In this document: piece by piece, positions 1-11,874 of the stretch
How the letters are laid out: the number at the start of each line of letters is the position of its first letter
Position numbering within the stretch: the first letter of the stretch is position 1
Assembly (NCBI GenBank): GCA_021432635.1
Contig: MU270047.1
Coordinates: 655,112-719,111 of the forward strand
Reading direction: 5' to 3'
DNA: 64,000 nucleotides
Source: Thozetella sp. PMI_491
Lineage: Eukaryota; Ascomycota; Sordariomycetes; Chaetosphaeriales; Chaetosphaeriaceae
Position numbers and translations under genes: made by a program
The notes under the pieces: model-generated
What the model was told of the DNA's origin: nothing
The model's input: the letters and a program-made list of their open reading frames with translations, nothing else
The model's database searches: none

Positions 1-249
1 CGTGTACTGCAGTTCTCAAGTGAGGACAAGTATACCAAGTACGAGATGTGTCGGGTCTTTGGCGAGATTATGGGCCTCTCGACCAATCGCATCGAGGCCA
101 ATACTGAAGGCAACGACCCCAATGCCAGCGTGCAGCGGCCCTATGACTGCCATCTCAGTACCAAAGCACTTAAAGACCTTCAGATCGACATATCCACCCA
201 AGACTTCGTTGGCTGGTGGAAGCGTGAGTCAAGAGCCTTCCGGCACTAA
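1..249 (+). CDS. MAT2B/RmlD-like NAD(P)-binding reductase, 3' end (partial)
   Basis: The frame is open from base 1 to a TAA at 247-249, giving the last 82 residues of a protein that starts before the window. The visible part includes FSSEDKYTKYEM, then a PNASVQRPYDCHLST segment and a C-terminal WWKRESRAFRH. This matches my recollection of the C-terminal substrate-binding part of RmlD / dTDP-4-dehydrorhamnose reductase-like proteins, in particular the fungal homologue of the regulatory beta subunit of methionine adenosyltransferase. In that family the sequence near 'RP+D..LST..L' sits close to the nucleotide-sugar-type pocket. The catalytic YxxxK and the Rossmann glycine motif would lie upstream and cannot be seen. 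The assignment is from memory of the family. No intron is needed in the visible part. Confidence 0.72.
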   Translation, partial: RVLQFSSEDKYTKYEMCRVFGEIMGLSTNRIEANTEGNDPNASVQRPYDCHLSTKALKDLQIDISTQDFVGWWKRESRAFRH

Positions 250-1318
250 CTCCAGTCTGGGACCAAACGGCAGCGGTCTTCTGTTCCCATGGGGCGCGGG
301 GAGGGAAAAGGAAAAGGAAAACGGACGCACAATCTGGATGCCATCACTAGCAGCTATTTCAACTGAACCTTGTGTAGGCTACCAGAACAGCAATGCAATC
401 AGAATCCTCGCGGCCTAGTGAGAGGGGTAGGCGGGCACGACATATGTGCTCAAGATGGTGAAGCGCCACACGACACGTTCTTGTCAAGCCATTGCTTCTC
501 TGCTGCTGAAGACGGCGGAGGTAACTAGTTCTTCGCTGCCTGCGTCTGCAGGTTCCGGAGCCGACTGTCTGAAACGAACAAAAAAGAGAATATCCGCTCC
601 TAGCGAAAGTTCTCTGGGCGTAGCAACCTCGCAACCGGGGCAGCTCAAACCTTCGATCTCGCCTTCCACCGGTAGTGGGGATTGCGCGCTGTGCGCATGT
701 TGATGTTAGCGCCTAAATATTGAGATGGCTGTTGAAGACCTTTCCGGCCAAGGAATGTACTCCGGCACAGGATGACAGGCCGTCAGAGTGATCGTCTTCG
801 CATGACATTTCTGCGCGGGAGGGAGATTGCCTTGTGCTAGTCCCGCCGCCACTTGGACGCGACTAAAATGGCCAGACCTGCATGCCTCAAGTAAAGAGGC
901 ACGCAACGAATGCATCGCACCTCGACACCGGAGAATCTCCCTACGGCGCGGCTGCCCCATGGAATTCAATGTTTAACTCCAAATACCCACGAGCCAGCCC
1001 CGTTGGGTTTCCCACATCTCCCTACCTCTCCTCCCTGTTTGTTTGACCTGTTGATCCCCCAGGATTCACCCTCGACTACTTTCAACCCGATCAGATCACC
1101 CGACGACTTACGAACATCGACGGCATCGCCTGTAGAGAGAAAGCGCTAATCGGAGGGGAAAGAGCAACAACAAAGTGAGCGCAGCCCAAGGTGGATTTGC
1201 TCGCGACCACAGGCGAAGTAGCGGCGGGCCTGGGGTAGTGCTGAGCGCCACTGCGCGGCAATCGGAACCCTGCTGAAGATCCGGGGAACCTAGCGCAGCC
1301 CGGTACCAGCGGCAGGCC
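250..1318. other. Intergenic: 3' flank of MAT2B-like gene and promoter/leader of the RA-PH gene
   Basis: About 1.07 kb with no supported gene. Open frames here (for example 446-703 +, 706-969 -) are short and do not look like protein families. The stretch at 990-1140 is pyrimidine-rich with several CCTC/TCCC runs, as is common upstream of fungal starts, and probably belongs to the promoter or 5' leader of the gene starting at 1319. Confidence 0.5.
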
Positions 1319-4300
1319 ATGTCGGCCACATCGACGGTGGCCGTGGCAGCACCTACAATGGTCTCCCGGTATGCGAACTTGAGGAGAAACAGCCTATCCG
1401 AAATTCGCAAGGATCTGGACAAGCTGCTGCTGGAAGATGAAGAGCAACATGCGCCCGCCTCAGGACCGCTCAAGAGCGCCAAAAGCAGGAGAGAAACCCA
1501 GAGTCGGCCGAGAGCCAAGACCGTCTCGTCGGGGCAGGATGGTCCGTTGAAGCAGGGCCACTTCAATGCTCTCGACTTTTCGTTCCCGCCACCGCTCCCT
1601 CCTCTCCTCCCACTGCCTCCGCTGCCGCCCACGCGCCGAAGGGAGGACGAAGGCCGCCGGCCAGAGGGTTCATTCGTGCAACATGAAGGACCGAGCTTAG
1701 AACGGAGGCGGCTAGCCGACCCGGACCCGGACCCGCACATGTTCCCAGTTGCTACGGCAATTACTGTTGACGAAGCCATCGCGGCTCCGATCGACATTCC
1801 GCACTCCGAAAGTGAGCGGGATCTCTATTTCCCCCACCAGGCAGCAGATCGCAGGCGCCGGGAGGAGGAAGAGGCAGGACGATGGGCCGCCGAGGTTGCG
1901 CGACTGGAAGCCGAGACCGATCGGATCCTGGCCGAACAGCGCAAGAGGGATCTAGCCCGGCAGCTTCAGGCCCAGCTGGGCCCGTCAGCGTCCCTTTCCT
2001 CCGTCAAGGCCAAGAGCCCCGTACTCGAACGCTTCACCTTCCTATCTCGCGGGCGAAGATCGAATGCCGCCACGCTCTCACCCACATCGTCCATGTGCGC
2101 ATCGGTCGACTCCAGCCGAGCCCATAGCCTAGAACCAACCCTGCTGCCGAGAAACTTCATGGATGCAACTGCCAAGGCTGTTTCTCCGCAGATGGATGAG
2201 CCGATCTCTGCAAGCAATAGTGGGGCCCAACGAGTGAGTTTGTCCCATTCGATATGATTTTTTTTTGTCTCAGGGCCGATCCATTTGTACTGACAAAGAG
2301 CACCAGTGGGTGATGGTTCGTTGCCGGGAGGTTACATTAAGCATTCCCGTCCGCCTCGGCACAACGACGGTCGATGTCTTGTGGGAACTCTCTGATCGGC
2401 TGATGCAACCAGTCAATGCGGAAACCAGCATCCTGATTGAGACATACGCACAACTTGGCGTGGAGCGGCGCCTGCGCCGTTATGAGCGCCTGTGGACCGT
2501 CCTAGACTCTTGGGATAAAGATACGCAGAACTCACTTCTGCTCCTGTCGGACGCATTCGTGGACAAAGACCTCGACCTCGCCAGCGTTTCGGTCACAGAA
2601 CAGCCACCAGACGGTGTTACCCTCCAACTGTACCACTCCCAGCGGCCAGGCAGGTGGAACAAGAGGTATATTACCCTCCTCTCGGGCGGTCAGATCTTCT
2701 TGTCCAGGAGGCAGGATCCCAATCCAACCGACAGGGACGTGCAGAGCGTATGCCACCTGACCGACTTTGATATCTACACTCCAACAGACGCAACTCTGCG
2801 CAGGCAAATCAAGCCGCCCAAGAAATACTGTTACGCCATCAAGTCACAGCAAAAGACTTCACTGTTCTTTCAGGCTGAGAATTTCGTTCATTTCTTTTGC
2901 ACCGACGATCGCGACGTTGCGGCTCAGTTCTATGCCGCCGTGCATGCCTGGCGCAGCTGGTATTTGGTCAATCGAACACATCTCACACCTCCTCAGAAGC
3001 CGGCGCCGGCGCCGAATCGCCCACCGCCGCCTTCTCTTGTCGAGGAGGAACCTCAGGTCGCCGAGGAGCCCGAGGAGTGCATGGCACCGGAGAGGCCCAA
3101 GGAGCCAGAGCGGCCCAAGGAGCCAGAGAGGCCGCCGCAGATTACAACTGTCAAGCACAAGCCAAAGAAGTCCATCAGCCACGTCAAGGTCAACGGACAT
3201 AGGGTGCGCGTGTCGGTTGACGAGGCGCCGTATGCGATCGGAGAGTTCTCCCCGTTGATCAACCTAGAGAGATTCAATAAGCCTCTCGACGAGTTTGGAA
3301 AAGACTGGGAGCCCGACATGGTGCGCCAGTCAATGTCCAAGGGAGTCTCCCTACCTGAGAAGCTCGCGGCGCAGAAGCAGAAGCTGTCGACCGACCGACA
3401 GCGAGAGAAAGAAGCGCGGCCAGGGCCTCGCTCACCGCTCTTGCCCATGTCCGAAGAGCCTGCATTCGCCACCACCGGTTTGCTCGGCAGCAGGTATAAT
3501 GAACGCCTGCAGGCCCAGAAGGATGTGAGAAATAAACTCCAGAATGCATTCCCGACTGACGGCCCTTTCACGGCGGGCCCAAACCTACTAAATGGCGGCA
3601 TACCAAATGCACCGGGTGGGTCGAAACCGAGGCTCGGGTCAGCCTCATCGTCCGTCAAATCTGGCTCCTCTGCTGCGTCTAGGAGGAACGATCTCTCTTC
3701 ATGGTTCCCCTCTGCGATAGAGCACACGGCGAAAATTAGGACTACGCCAAACTCGCAGCAGTCGTACGATCGAGGTGATCGCGAGAGCATCCGGCGGCAG
3801 CAATCTCGGATGCCAGCGCCCCTGGTCAATCTCACACCAACTTTCATCGAAGCGCCGCAGTGGTCTCGCGATAATGTTGGCCGTGGCGTCAGGGTTCCTG
3901 AAGGGACCATGCTCGTCGATCTCGCGACGTCCCCCTGCCCCCCTAACAGCCAGGCTCGTTTCCGGGACACCTCAGGCCCGGCGCCGCGGTTAATTCGAAG
4001 GGAGACACCGCCGCAGCCGCCGCCACAAGCGTCAACCTCCAGGCCAAACACGAGCGATGGCCGTTCAACGATGTCCGCTAGGCAGAGGGCCGGGACCGCA
4101 GTTACGAGCAGCAGCTCGGCGTCTCGGAGAGACGAGAGGGCTTATGCAACTCCGCCAATGCTTCCGCCGATTTCAGGTCTCTCGACAAGAATCACGAGCC
4201 GAGAAGGGTTTGGAGGTCACATCGCAGGAGAGCACAACTTTCCGATTCCACCGCGAGATACGACAAGGCCACGCGGCGCCGCGGCGTCAAGGCCATCACC

Positions 4301-4370
4301 GCCAGGCTCTGCGGGTGAACAAAATCGAGACAGAGACCGGATGGGGATCGATTCCACGTTCCGGTTCTAA
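1319..4370 (+). CDS. RA-PH domain protein (MRL/lamellipodin-like architecture)
   Basis: Two exons: 1319-2233 and 2307-4370, using a 73-nt intron with donor GTGAGT, branch TACTGAC and acceptor CACCAG. An earlier acceptor at 2273 also keeps frame, leaving only a 40-nt intron and adding 11 residues. The product is about 990-1000 residues. The N-terminal 300 are disordered and basic/serine-rich, with a helical Glu/Arg segment near residues 180-215. The start of exon 2 has a ubiquitin-like Ras-association fold (VRCREVTLSIPV onward, about 90 residues). A PH domain follows, with RWNKRYITLLSGG, KKYCYAIKS and a closing tryptophan in HAWRSWYL. Next come a Pro/Glu repeat (three PERPKE-type units near 3090-3135) and a long disordered tail. 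RA followed by PH is the MRL layout, which links Ras-type GTPases and phosphoinositides to actin. A polarity role is an inference. Confidence 0.78.
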
Positions 4371-4942
4371 TCCACCGGAGGCTGCTTTTGGGGGGGGGCT
4401 GTCGTGGGGCGCTGTCTTGCCGCGTTGGCTGCTAAATATGGGGTTTTGGGTCACATACAAAGCGAATGGAAGGATCAACTGTGGGCAGGCTTGGCATGAG
4501 TTGTGCTGGGCATTGACTTGAATGAGCCGATCTAGGCGTGGATATGAATAATTGGATGAAAGCATAAAGGGGGGGGTATGCATTTGTGTCGAGATGGAGG
4601 CCGCCATTCCGTCCTCCCGGGGTGATCACGAGCGGAGAGATGATGTGTGGGCACGGCGCGTTGCCAGATCTATTATTTTGTCTCATAGCCAAAGGATAAG
4701 AGGAGACTGCCCCGTCGCGTGCCAGGGGGTTCCTCGAGTCAGCAAGTTATTCGCACTGTCTCTATCTCTCTGGCGACCTAAGCGGCCGTTCCAGATAACA
4801 GTTTCTCTTTCGAAAGTAGCTTTTTAGCGCTTCGGCTTGCTTCCCTTTTATAAAATTAACTGTCACCCACACACCACCACCAGTTCTGCAGAAACCACCG
4901 GGACTCGCGTGCTCGATCCCCATTCTCCATCTGCCGGCCTCT
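4371..4942. other. Convergent 3' intergenic region
   Basis: This 572-bp region lies between the stops of the RA-PH gene (+) and the farnesyl pyrophosphate synthase gene (-), so it should hold both 3' untranslated regions. It has a G-run at 4390-4398 and another at 4569-4576. I see no gene or structured RNA. Confidence 0.5.
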
Positions 4943-6089
4943 CTACTTGGTGCGCTTATAGATTTTGGAGAGGAAAGCGTCGAATACTCCCTTCTTCAGA
5001 CCTTCGCTCTCGTCTACGTTGTCAATCAGGACGCGGATCTTGCTGACGGCGTCCTCCTCGTAGTCCTGGTATAGCTTCTCTAGCTCCAGGTCGTCGTAGA
5101 GCTTCTTGATGACGGTTTCCTTGTCCTTGTCCTTGATGCCGTAGTTTTCCTCCAAGGTCTTGCGCACCTCGGGCTTGCTCTTGGCGATCTCCAGCGCCTT
5201 GTTCACCAGCCATGAGCACTTGTTGTCCTGGATGTCGGTGCCGATCTTTCCGATGTGTTCAGCAAGTCCAAAGTTGTCGAGGTAGTCGTCTTGAACCTGG
5301 AAGTACTCCCCGAGCGGGATGAGGATATCGTGGGCCTGCTTGAGGTTCTTGGGAGTAGCCACGTTGAGCTGGTGGAGCGCGAGGGCCACGGGCAGGTAGA
5401 AGCTGTAGTACGCCGTCTTATAGATGACGATGAACCTGTACTTGCTCATGCTGAAGTTGTCCAGGTTCACCTTGTCCTCGGGTGCTGTCAGGAGGTCGCA
5501 GAGCTGGCCGAGCTCGGTTTGGTATGTGACTTCATGGAACAGCTCCACGATGTCGATATAGCTGGGGTGGGAGCGGAAGTACTTCTTGAGCAGGATGAAG
5601 ATGGCCGACTCGAGGATGAAGGCGTCGTTGATGGCGATCATGCCAACACCCTCCTGGCGGTACCAGCACGGCTTGCCGCGGCGAGTGATGCTGCCGTCCA
5701 TGATGTCATCTGAAACGAGGAAGAAGGCCTGGAGAAGCTCCGTCATCCAGCCAAGCGTCGCGGCGTGGAAGTACTCGTCTTCGGAGAGCGCCCGTCCCAG
5801 GAGGATGGACACCGAGTCCGGCACCGACATGCCGCGGTTGCATTTTCCGCCGAGCGTGTTGACCTCGAGGCTCTGGAGGCAGAGAAAGGACAAGGGAATT
5901 AGCGAGCTTGTTGAGAGATGCAGAGGAGAGACGGGGTGGAATGGTTCTTGGGAGGCAAGGCACACGCACCTGCTTAAGCCAGTCCAGCTCGGTCTGAGGA
6001 AGGTTATACTTCTTGGCGGACTCGAGAATCGCCTCCTCCAGCTTTGGGAAGACGCTCTCGAACTCCTTGAGGGTGGCTTTCTGGGCCAT
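4943..6089 (-). CDS. erg20: Farnesyl pyrophosphate synthase
   Basis: Two exons on the minus strand, 6089-5970 and 5872-4943, with a 97-nt intron (GTGCGT..CTCCAG). The product is 349 residues, close to the usual fungal length near 347-350. It condenses dimethylallyl and geranyl diphosphate with isopentenyl diphosphate to make farnesyl diphosphate for sterols, dolichol, ubiquinone and prenylation. The first aspartate-rich motif DDIMD is at residues 95-99 and the second, DDYLD, at about 235-239. [11 protein letters not shown], formed just after the intron, is the conserved substrate-binding segment, and the protein ends IYKRTK. The start at 6089 ([11 protein letters not shown]) fits the family; an in-frame ATG at 6137 would add 16 residues but is less likely. 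The phe-phe pair before DDIMD (AFFLVS) fits a C15-length product. All key residues are present. Confidence 0.95.
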
Positions 6090-7062
6090 CTTGGGCAGCG
6101 CTACTCGTCGAGGTCTCGAATTTCGAATTGAGTCCAAACTGGCCGCACAACAGGCTGGTAGAGCTCAGAAGGCGGGGCGAAAGGGAAAGTGTCGGGGAGC
6201 ATCAGAGAAGATACCGTTTGTTTGCACCCCGCCAAAATGATTAGCAGTGGGGCACGCTCGCCCTGCCTTGAGCCGATCTCGCCGTGCATGTCGGCTCTAC
6301 ATCCCAGGGGTCTTCATTGGACAAGCCGCGCGAGGAGCGCTTGGGGGTTTGCCCTTTTCTTTTGACAGCTTGTCATACGCAGGCTATGTCGGTATAGTTT
6401 CAGCGCCTCCTCTTTGGGCCGTCCGCACAGCATAGCAGCTGATATAGTCGAATGCTCTCAGTCACCGGCATCACATTTGGTAGGTAGACTTCATGGCTAC
6501 TACGTTGTCATGGACGCTCCAGGTTTGGAATAGAGTGGCTGGTTCTTGAATGGATGAGCAAGCAATTGACACTGTACTTCGCAATGGCGGTTCTACCCGA
6601 GCCTTTAGGCACCTTATTTTCCTGGCTGTGGTCCGCCAGGTTAGTTGAGGAGCGGTGTGCTGGGTTGCGGCTACTGTACCTGCCTTGCCCCACTGCGCGA
6701 CCCCCTTCTGGTACGCTAGACCCCTCCGAGGCGGTGAACAGCTATCGGATGAACTGGGTAGGTGGGGAAGCGCGGCAGAATGCGCGGGCTCCCTCGACGC
6801 GACGAGCACTTTGTTGGAGCTCTCAGCCTGGAGAGCATGCCCGTTCATCACGTACACTCCGTCTCTCATCGCTTGCCTGCTGTCTAGCCACCTCGGGTCC
6901 CTCGACCAGCTCGCTGCATCCGATGCCCCAATAACCCCTTCTGCTACTTTGTTTTCCTCACAACCCACAGCGCCTTCCTTCCACGCTGTCCTTCCCCACA
7001 CGTCAACCCTCCATGTTTACTTGAGGCGCCGAGGTTACTCGTCATCGGAATCCGTAATTACC
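6090..7062. other. Divergent intergenic region between FPP synthase and Cdc23
   Basis: This 973-bp stretch lies upstream of both flanking genes and should carry both promoters. Several 60-176 codon open frames cross it on both strands (for example 6471-7001 -), but none resembles a known family and they overlap each other antisense. I see no clear TATA box. Confidence 0.5.
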
Positions 7063-9224
7063 ATGACGCAGCTCTCTGCGTCAGATTCTCAGACGCTCCG
7101 CGAAGCCCTCCAGGTTGCGGTGGTTAAATGCTCCGAACGATGTCTCTATCAATCAGCGAAATGGTATTGGCTCCAAAAATCTTAGCCAACGCGTTGGGTG
7201 CCCGCGTCTAACACCCTGGATGCAGGGCCGCCGAGCTACTCGATTCGATCCCAGAGCCGACCGACGATGCGAAATCGCGAGCAGACGCGAATTCCAAGCC
7301 CGCCATGCACCCCGCTTTCTCCATTGAGTCCCAGGGAGACGAGGCAGTACTCGAGGCTCGGGAATTGAACCGATACCTCCTCGCGAAATCACTCTTTGAC
7401 TGCAAAGAGTTCGACCGATGCGCCGCCGTCTTTCTTCCCGATTCGCTACTGTCTAGTCTCCTGACGTCGAGGCCCGACGATGTCATATCTCCCAAAGGGA
7501 AAGGGAAGGCAGTTGCTGCCGCGTCTCCAGACGAGCCGCTGCCCAACGTCAGCCAACGGAGCCTGTTTCTCGCCCTCTATGCAAAGTTTCTTTCCGGGGA
7601 GAAGCGAAAGGATGAGGAGACGGAGATGATAATGGGCCCGCAGGACCTAGGCACTGTGGTGAACAAGCAGCTGACCGTCGTCAGTCGTTTCCTTGACCGA
7701 TGGTTCGCGGAGCGTAGGATGGACGACGGAGGGGTTCCTGGGAGCCAGGGCTTCCTCGAATTTCTGTAAGCGACCCCGGTTCGCACACCCCCGGCCCGGC
7801 CGCGTCTAACTGTGCGAGGACAGATACGGCATGGTTTTGGTCAAGGAGAAGAATGACCAGGCTGCGTTGGAGTATCTCATGTCAAGCATCCACATCTTTC
7901 CCTGGAACTGGGGGTGCTGGCTTGAGATCACCAACTTGACAAGTAGGACTGAGCAGGTACGAGCCCTATCTCGACGCCGCCGTCGGCGCTGGCTAATGAT
8001 GGAAAGCTGAACTCGATCGCCCCGCACCTGCCTCAAAACATCATGTCATTTATCTTCCATATCAACACGGCGGTAAACCTCTATCAACAAGACCCTCAGC
8101 TGTCTAACTCGCTGCACGACCTCCTCAACATCTTTCCCACTTCAGGATTCCTTCTAACGCTCAAGGCATTGCTGGCCTACCACTCGAAGGATCTCATCGG
8201 TGCCGAGCAGGACTTCAGTTACCTCCTTTCGCTACATCCGCACAGACTGGACTCGATGGATCACTATTCCAACATTCTCTATGTCCTAAACTTGCGGCCC
8301 AAGTTGGCCTTCTTGGCTCATCTGTGCTCTAGCGTGGACAAGTTCCGGCCGGAGTCCTGCGTAGTGGTAGGCAATTACTACTCGCTCCTGTCACAGCACG
8401 AGAAGGCAGTGCAGTACTTTCGGCGAGCGCTCACTCTGGACCGGTCCTGCCTCTCGGCCTGGACCCTCATGGGCCACGAGTATGTTGAGTTGAAGAATAC
8501 GCACGCCGCCATTGAGTCATACCGCCGAGCCGTGGATGTCAACCGCCGGGATTATCGTGCCTGGTACGGCCTAGGACAGACCTACGAAGTGCTCGAGATG
8601 CACACGTATGCTCTTTGGTACTACAAGAAGGCTGCTGGTCTGCGTCCGTGGGACGGGAAGATGTGGCAGGCAGTCGGTTCCTGTCTGCACAAGATGAATC
8701 GGGACCGGGACGGCATCAAAGCTCTCAAGCGTGCTCTTCTGGCCGACAGCTACTACGATTCCACTGCGAGCAGCTTCGGCAGTGGTGGCCCCGGAGCGGT
8801 CGATCGAACCTCGCAGATGGACCCCGAGGTTTTGCTACAGATCGCGAGCATGTACGACCGACTCGGCGAGGAGGAAGAGGCAAAAGCCTACATGGAGTTG
8901 TGTGTGGCGCAAGAGGGTGACGGGACAGGAGGGGATAGCTTAGGCGACTCAATTGCGATCCATAACGACTCCCCCGGCGCTGCCTCTGACGATGGTGAAG
9001 GCGCCGACAAGACTGGCGGCGGGGAAGGCACCGGTGTGACGATTGCGACTTGCAAGGCGCGCATGTGGCTAGCCAAATACTCGATGAGGGCGGAGAATTT
9101 CAGCACGGCCAACCGCTTAGCCACTGAACTGTGTCAGGATGGATGGGAGGTCGAGGAGGCCAAGGCGCTCATCCGAGAAGTGCGCTCAAGGACAGAGTTC
9201 GTGGGCAAGGCAATGGAGGGCTAG
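7063..9224 (+). CDS. cdc23: Anaphase-promoting complex subunit 8 (Cdc23), TPR protein
   Basis: Four exons: 7063-7163, 7226-7765, 7824-7956 and 8007-9224, with introns of 62, 58 and 50 nt, giving 663 residues. The first junction rebuilds SERCLYQSAKW|AAELLDSI and the second LEF|LYGMVLVKEK, both typical of the APC8 N-terminal domain. The rest is tetratricopeptide repeats. Clear units lie around 8380-8660, such as NYYSLLSQHEKAVQYFRRAL followed by helices beginning AWTLMGHEYVELKN and AWYGLGQTYEVLEM. APC/C is the nuclear ubiquitin ligase that triggers anaphase and mitotic exit; APC8 is a scaffold TPR subunit that also contacts the Cdc20 or Cdh1 coactivator. After the TAG at 9222-9224 the same frame stays open for 55 more acidic codons (see findings), so the true C-terminus may differ. 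A Gly/Asp-rich insert near 8930-9030 is probably a disordered loop. Confidence 0.92.
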
Positions 9225-11874
9225 AAGCCCCCATCTCTACCGTTCCTCAGCCTTGGGGCCGTGCTTTCGTCGGCCCGACTCGGTGAAGGTGAGGACGAGA
9301 GACTAGGCGATGACTTTGACGACATAGACATGGGCCTGGTGGACCGCCCAGAAAGAGATATGGAATTGGACCAAGGGGCAGAAGACTCATGAGTCATGAG
9401 TGGGAGGGAATTTTACGAGTTGACGATCAAGCTGCCAGAAATGAGGCATAATGGTTTGTACTGAACAGATGGACCAGGCATGGTTTGACCTTGTCCTCCC
9501 TCTCAAAACATGGTATATCCACTGCTGCCGCGGCCCAAGACTTCAACTCTACTCTGTCGCGCCCTGTCGGGGTCGCAACAGAGGCATATCGCTAGCCGAG
9601 GTCAGGAGACCGGTGGTACCGATAGGTTACGGCGGGGGGGCCGGAAGGTGATACGAACTTCTCGCTCAGTCTGACATGACGAGCGCTACGTCTTGGACGT
9701 CCCGAGGGGGCGGGTTTTAGGGGCATGTAACACAAACCACTTGCGAAGAGATGCTAGCAGCTCAATCCAACTGACTGCGGTGAAGTAACACGATATCATC
9801 CTCATGAGAATAGAAGGTCGGGAATCCAGTGACAAAAGAACCCGGCCGGGCGGGGCATGATCGAGGCGCCGACCGTGAGATATTCGCGGCCTGCTATCGG
9901 CCAGCATAGATGAAATAGCTCGGTTGCAAATCACAACGAGACGAGCAGCTTAGCGAATCTATCTCTAGTGTTCAGGAACTTCTTACCGGGTGAAGCGGCA
10001 AGGCCTGCCGCTCTCGCCGCCTAACGGGCTCTCGGGAACGGGGGCGAAATAAGGACTCTGCGGGCTCTCTTTCCCGATATTTGATCCGGGCGTATCCCAG
10101 GCCAACCCGTGCCTCTTGCTTACTAGACCCGAAGTCTAGAGTTGGCCATCACTGATCATCTCGACAACCAGAATGCAGTGGACTGCGCCTTCTCACTACC
10201 CGTCGTATCTGGCCGCACAGCAAGCAGTATTTCTACACCGATCGCCAGAGGCCAATCTACGGGAGAAACGCAGCCGACATCTCACCGCGCAAATTGCGCC
10301 CAGGTAGGGTCGCTTGGCGGGCTCACCCGTGGTGTCTCCTCTCTCTAAACCCTCCTTGTCCGGTAGTTGGAATACACGAGATGGTGTCTTCGTTTTCGTT
10401 GGGGTGGAGGTGCGCTCGCGGCCAACGCCAACGCCAACGTCAATGAGAGGCTGTCAGCCATGGCTCCTAGGTCGCACGGCCGAGTGATGATAGATTGCCC
10501 GGGCCTTACGATTCGCCTGCTGCGAGTAGGATTGATTCGAATGAGTGAGCCCGCCGCCGCAGCGAGGGCAGAGTCGGAGAAGCGCTCTGCAAGGTCCATC
10601 GCAGCCCACAGTCTTGCCCCAGGCCAGGAACATCGCATCCCTACCTGAGCAGGCGGATAGATGGGCACACCACCTCTGCAATATGCAACCTACCTATCGG
10701 GGCAGCGCACGTTGTTCGTCTCTCCGCTCGCGCGCGTGCTCTCCTCCTCCTCTGGGGCTCGAAGGTCGCAGCGCACAACCAAGAGACCCCGCGGCGGCCG
10801 CCCAACCACATCTCGCCAGAAAGCCCGGGAGTTCCGTTTTGAGAGAACCGTCAGTGCTGGTGGCTGGCCGTTTGCCGAATGACGCAAGGTATGAATACGA
10901 GGGCTCGCTTAACGTGGCATGCATGCATGGCAGCCTCTCGACGGCCACCGTAGTCTAATGCAGTATCTTGTCGCTGACTGTCCAGGGAGGGACAGCTTTT
11001 TGGGTGGCTGGCATTTGGTCGCTTGTTGGTCAGCATGAGCAATAGCTGTCCGGCAGCATCCGTGCCTTAACGGAGCCTGCCGGCCAGAGGGTCGAGCTCA
11101 GGGTCCAGAGCGCCGACCGTTGTCTCTCGACACACCGGGCTTATCGCAGGGATTGGACACCGCTGGAGAGGGCTGTCAATGCCTTTGGCTCTTTCAGTTC
11201 CCTACTGCGTCATGACATAACTGCCAAAACCCGCCATGCTCTACTTGACATGGTTCCACTGGTCAAAGTTTGGAGCAAAGTTGAATGCACTAATGGCGCA
11301 TAGTTTCGTCGCCCCTTATAGCCTTTCGACGGCGTTGACTTTCGACGACTAGGCTATTTAGCTATCTGACCTCGGTCCCCACAGACATGTCTCACTAGTA
11401 ATAATTGCGCACCTTCGGTTTATTCTTGTGCTTGCCACGCTCACAGCGCTATAATGAGGCTCAAGAGGATTATATCGCGAATATATCATTGACTACATAG
11501 TTGAATTTCATCTCGGCACACGTCGTTTCGCCCAGCTGATGAGAGACATACAAGAATGTCTGTCCTCGCTAGCATGTGTATATAAATGCAAATCAATTTG
11601 CCCACTCTCTCTGTTGGACTCCGTGAATGACTGTAAGAAGGGTATAATGTCCCATTCCGAATCCGTAGTGACCCATAAAATGATGCTTTGCCAACGAAAC
11701 GTCTCTAGATCACCGATTTCTGTGCGATCCTTGCACGAAGGAGAGCTCTTCGTGGTCTCTCACGTTTCCGGGCTCCCTCCCGGGATGGAGACCAGGCATG
11801 GCCTGCGTCGCGCAAAACCTCCTCTCGGAAGCCTCGTCTCCACCCCCGTAAAGACAAAAGATTAGGAATTAAAT
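9225..11874. other. Gene-poor intergenic region
   Basis: About 2.6 kb between Cdc23 (+) and the GPI-type wall gene (-), which converge on it. The first 165 bases continue the Cdc23 frame (see findings). Beyond that I see only scattered open frames without family features. The part at 11200-11700 is richer in A and T than its surroundings. No tRNA, transposon ends or repeats were recognised. Confidence 0.5.

Noticed and set aside
5255-6131. Plus-strand frames of 152 and 181 codons across the farnesyl pyrophosphate synthase gene
   Set aside because: Antisense shadows of a conserved enzyme with intact catalytic motifs.
6471-7001. 176-codon minus-strand frame between FPP synthase and Cdc23
   Set aside because: No domain, overlapped by plus-strand frames, and lies in the expected divergent promoter region.
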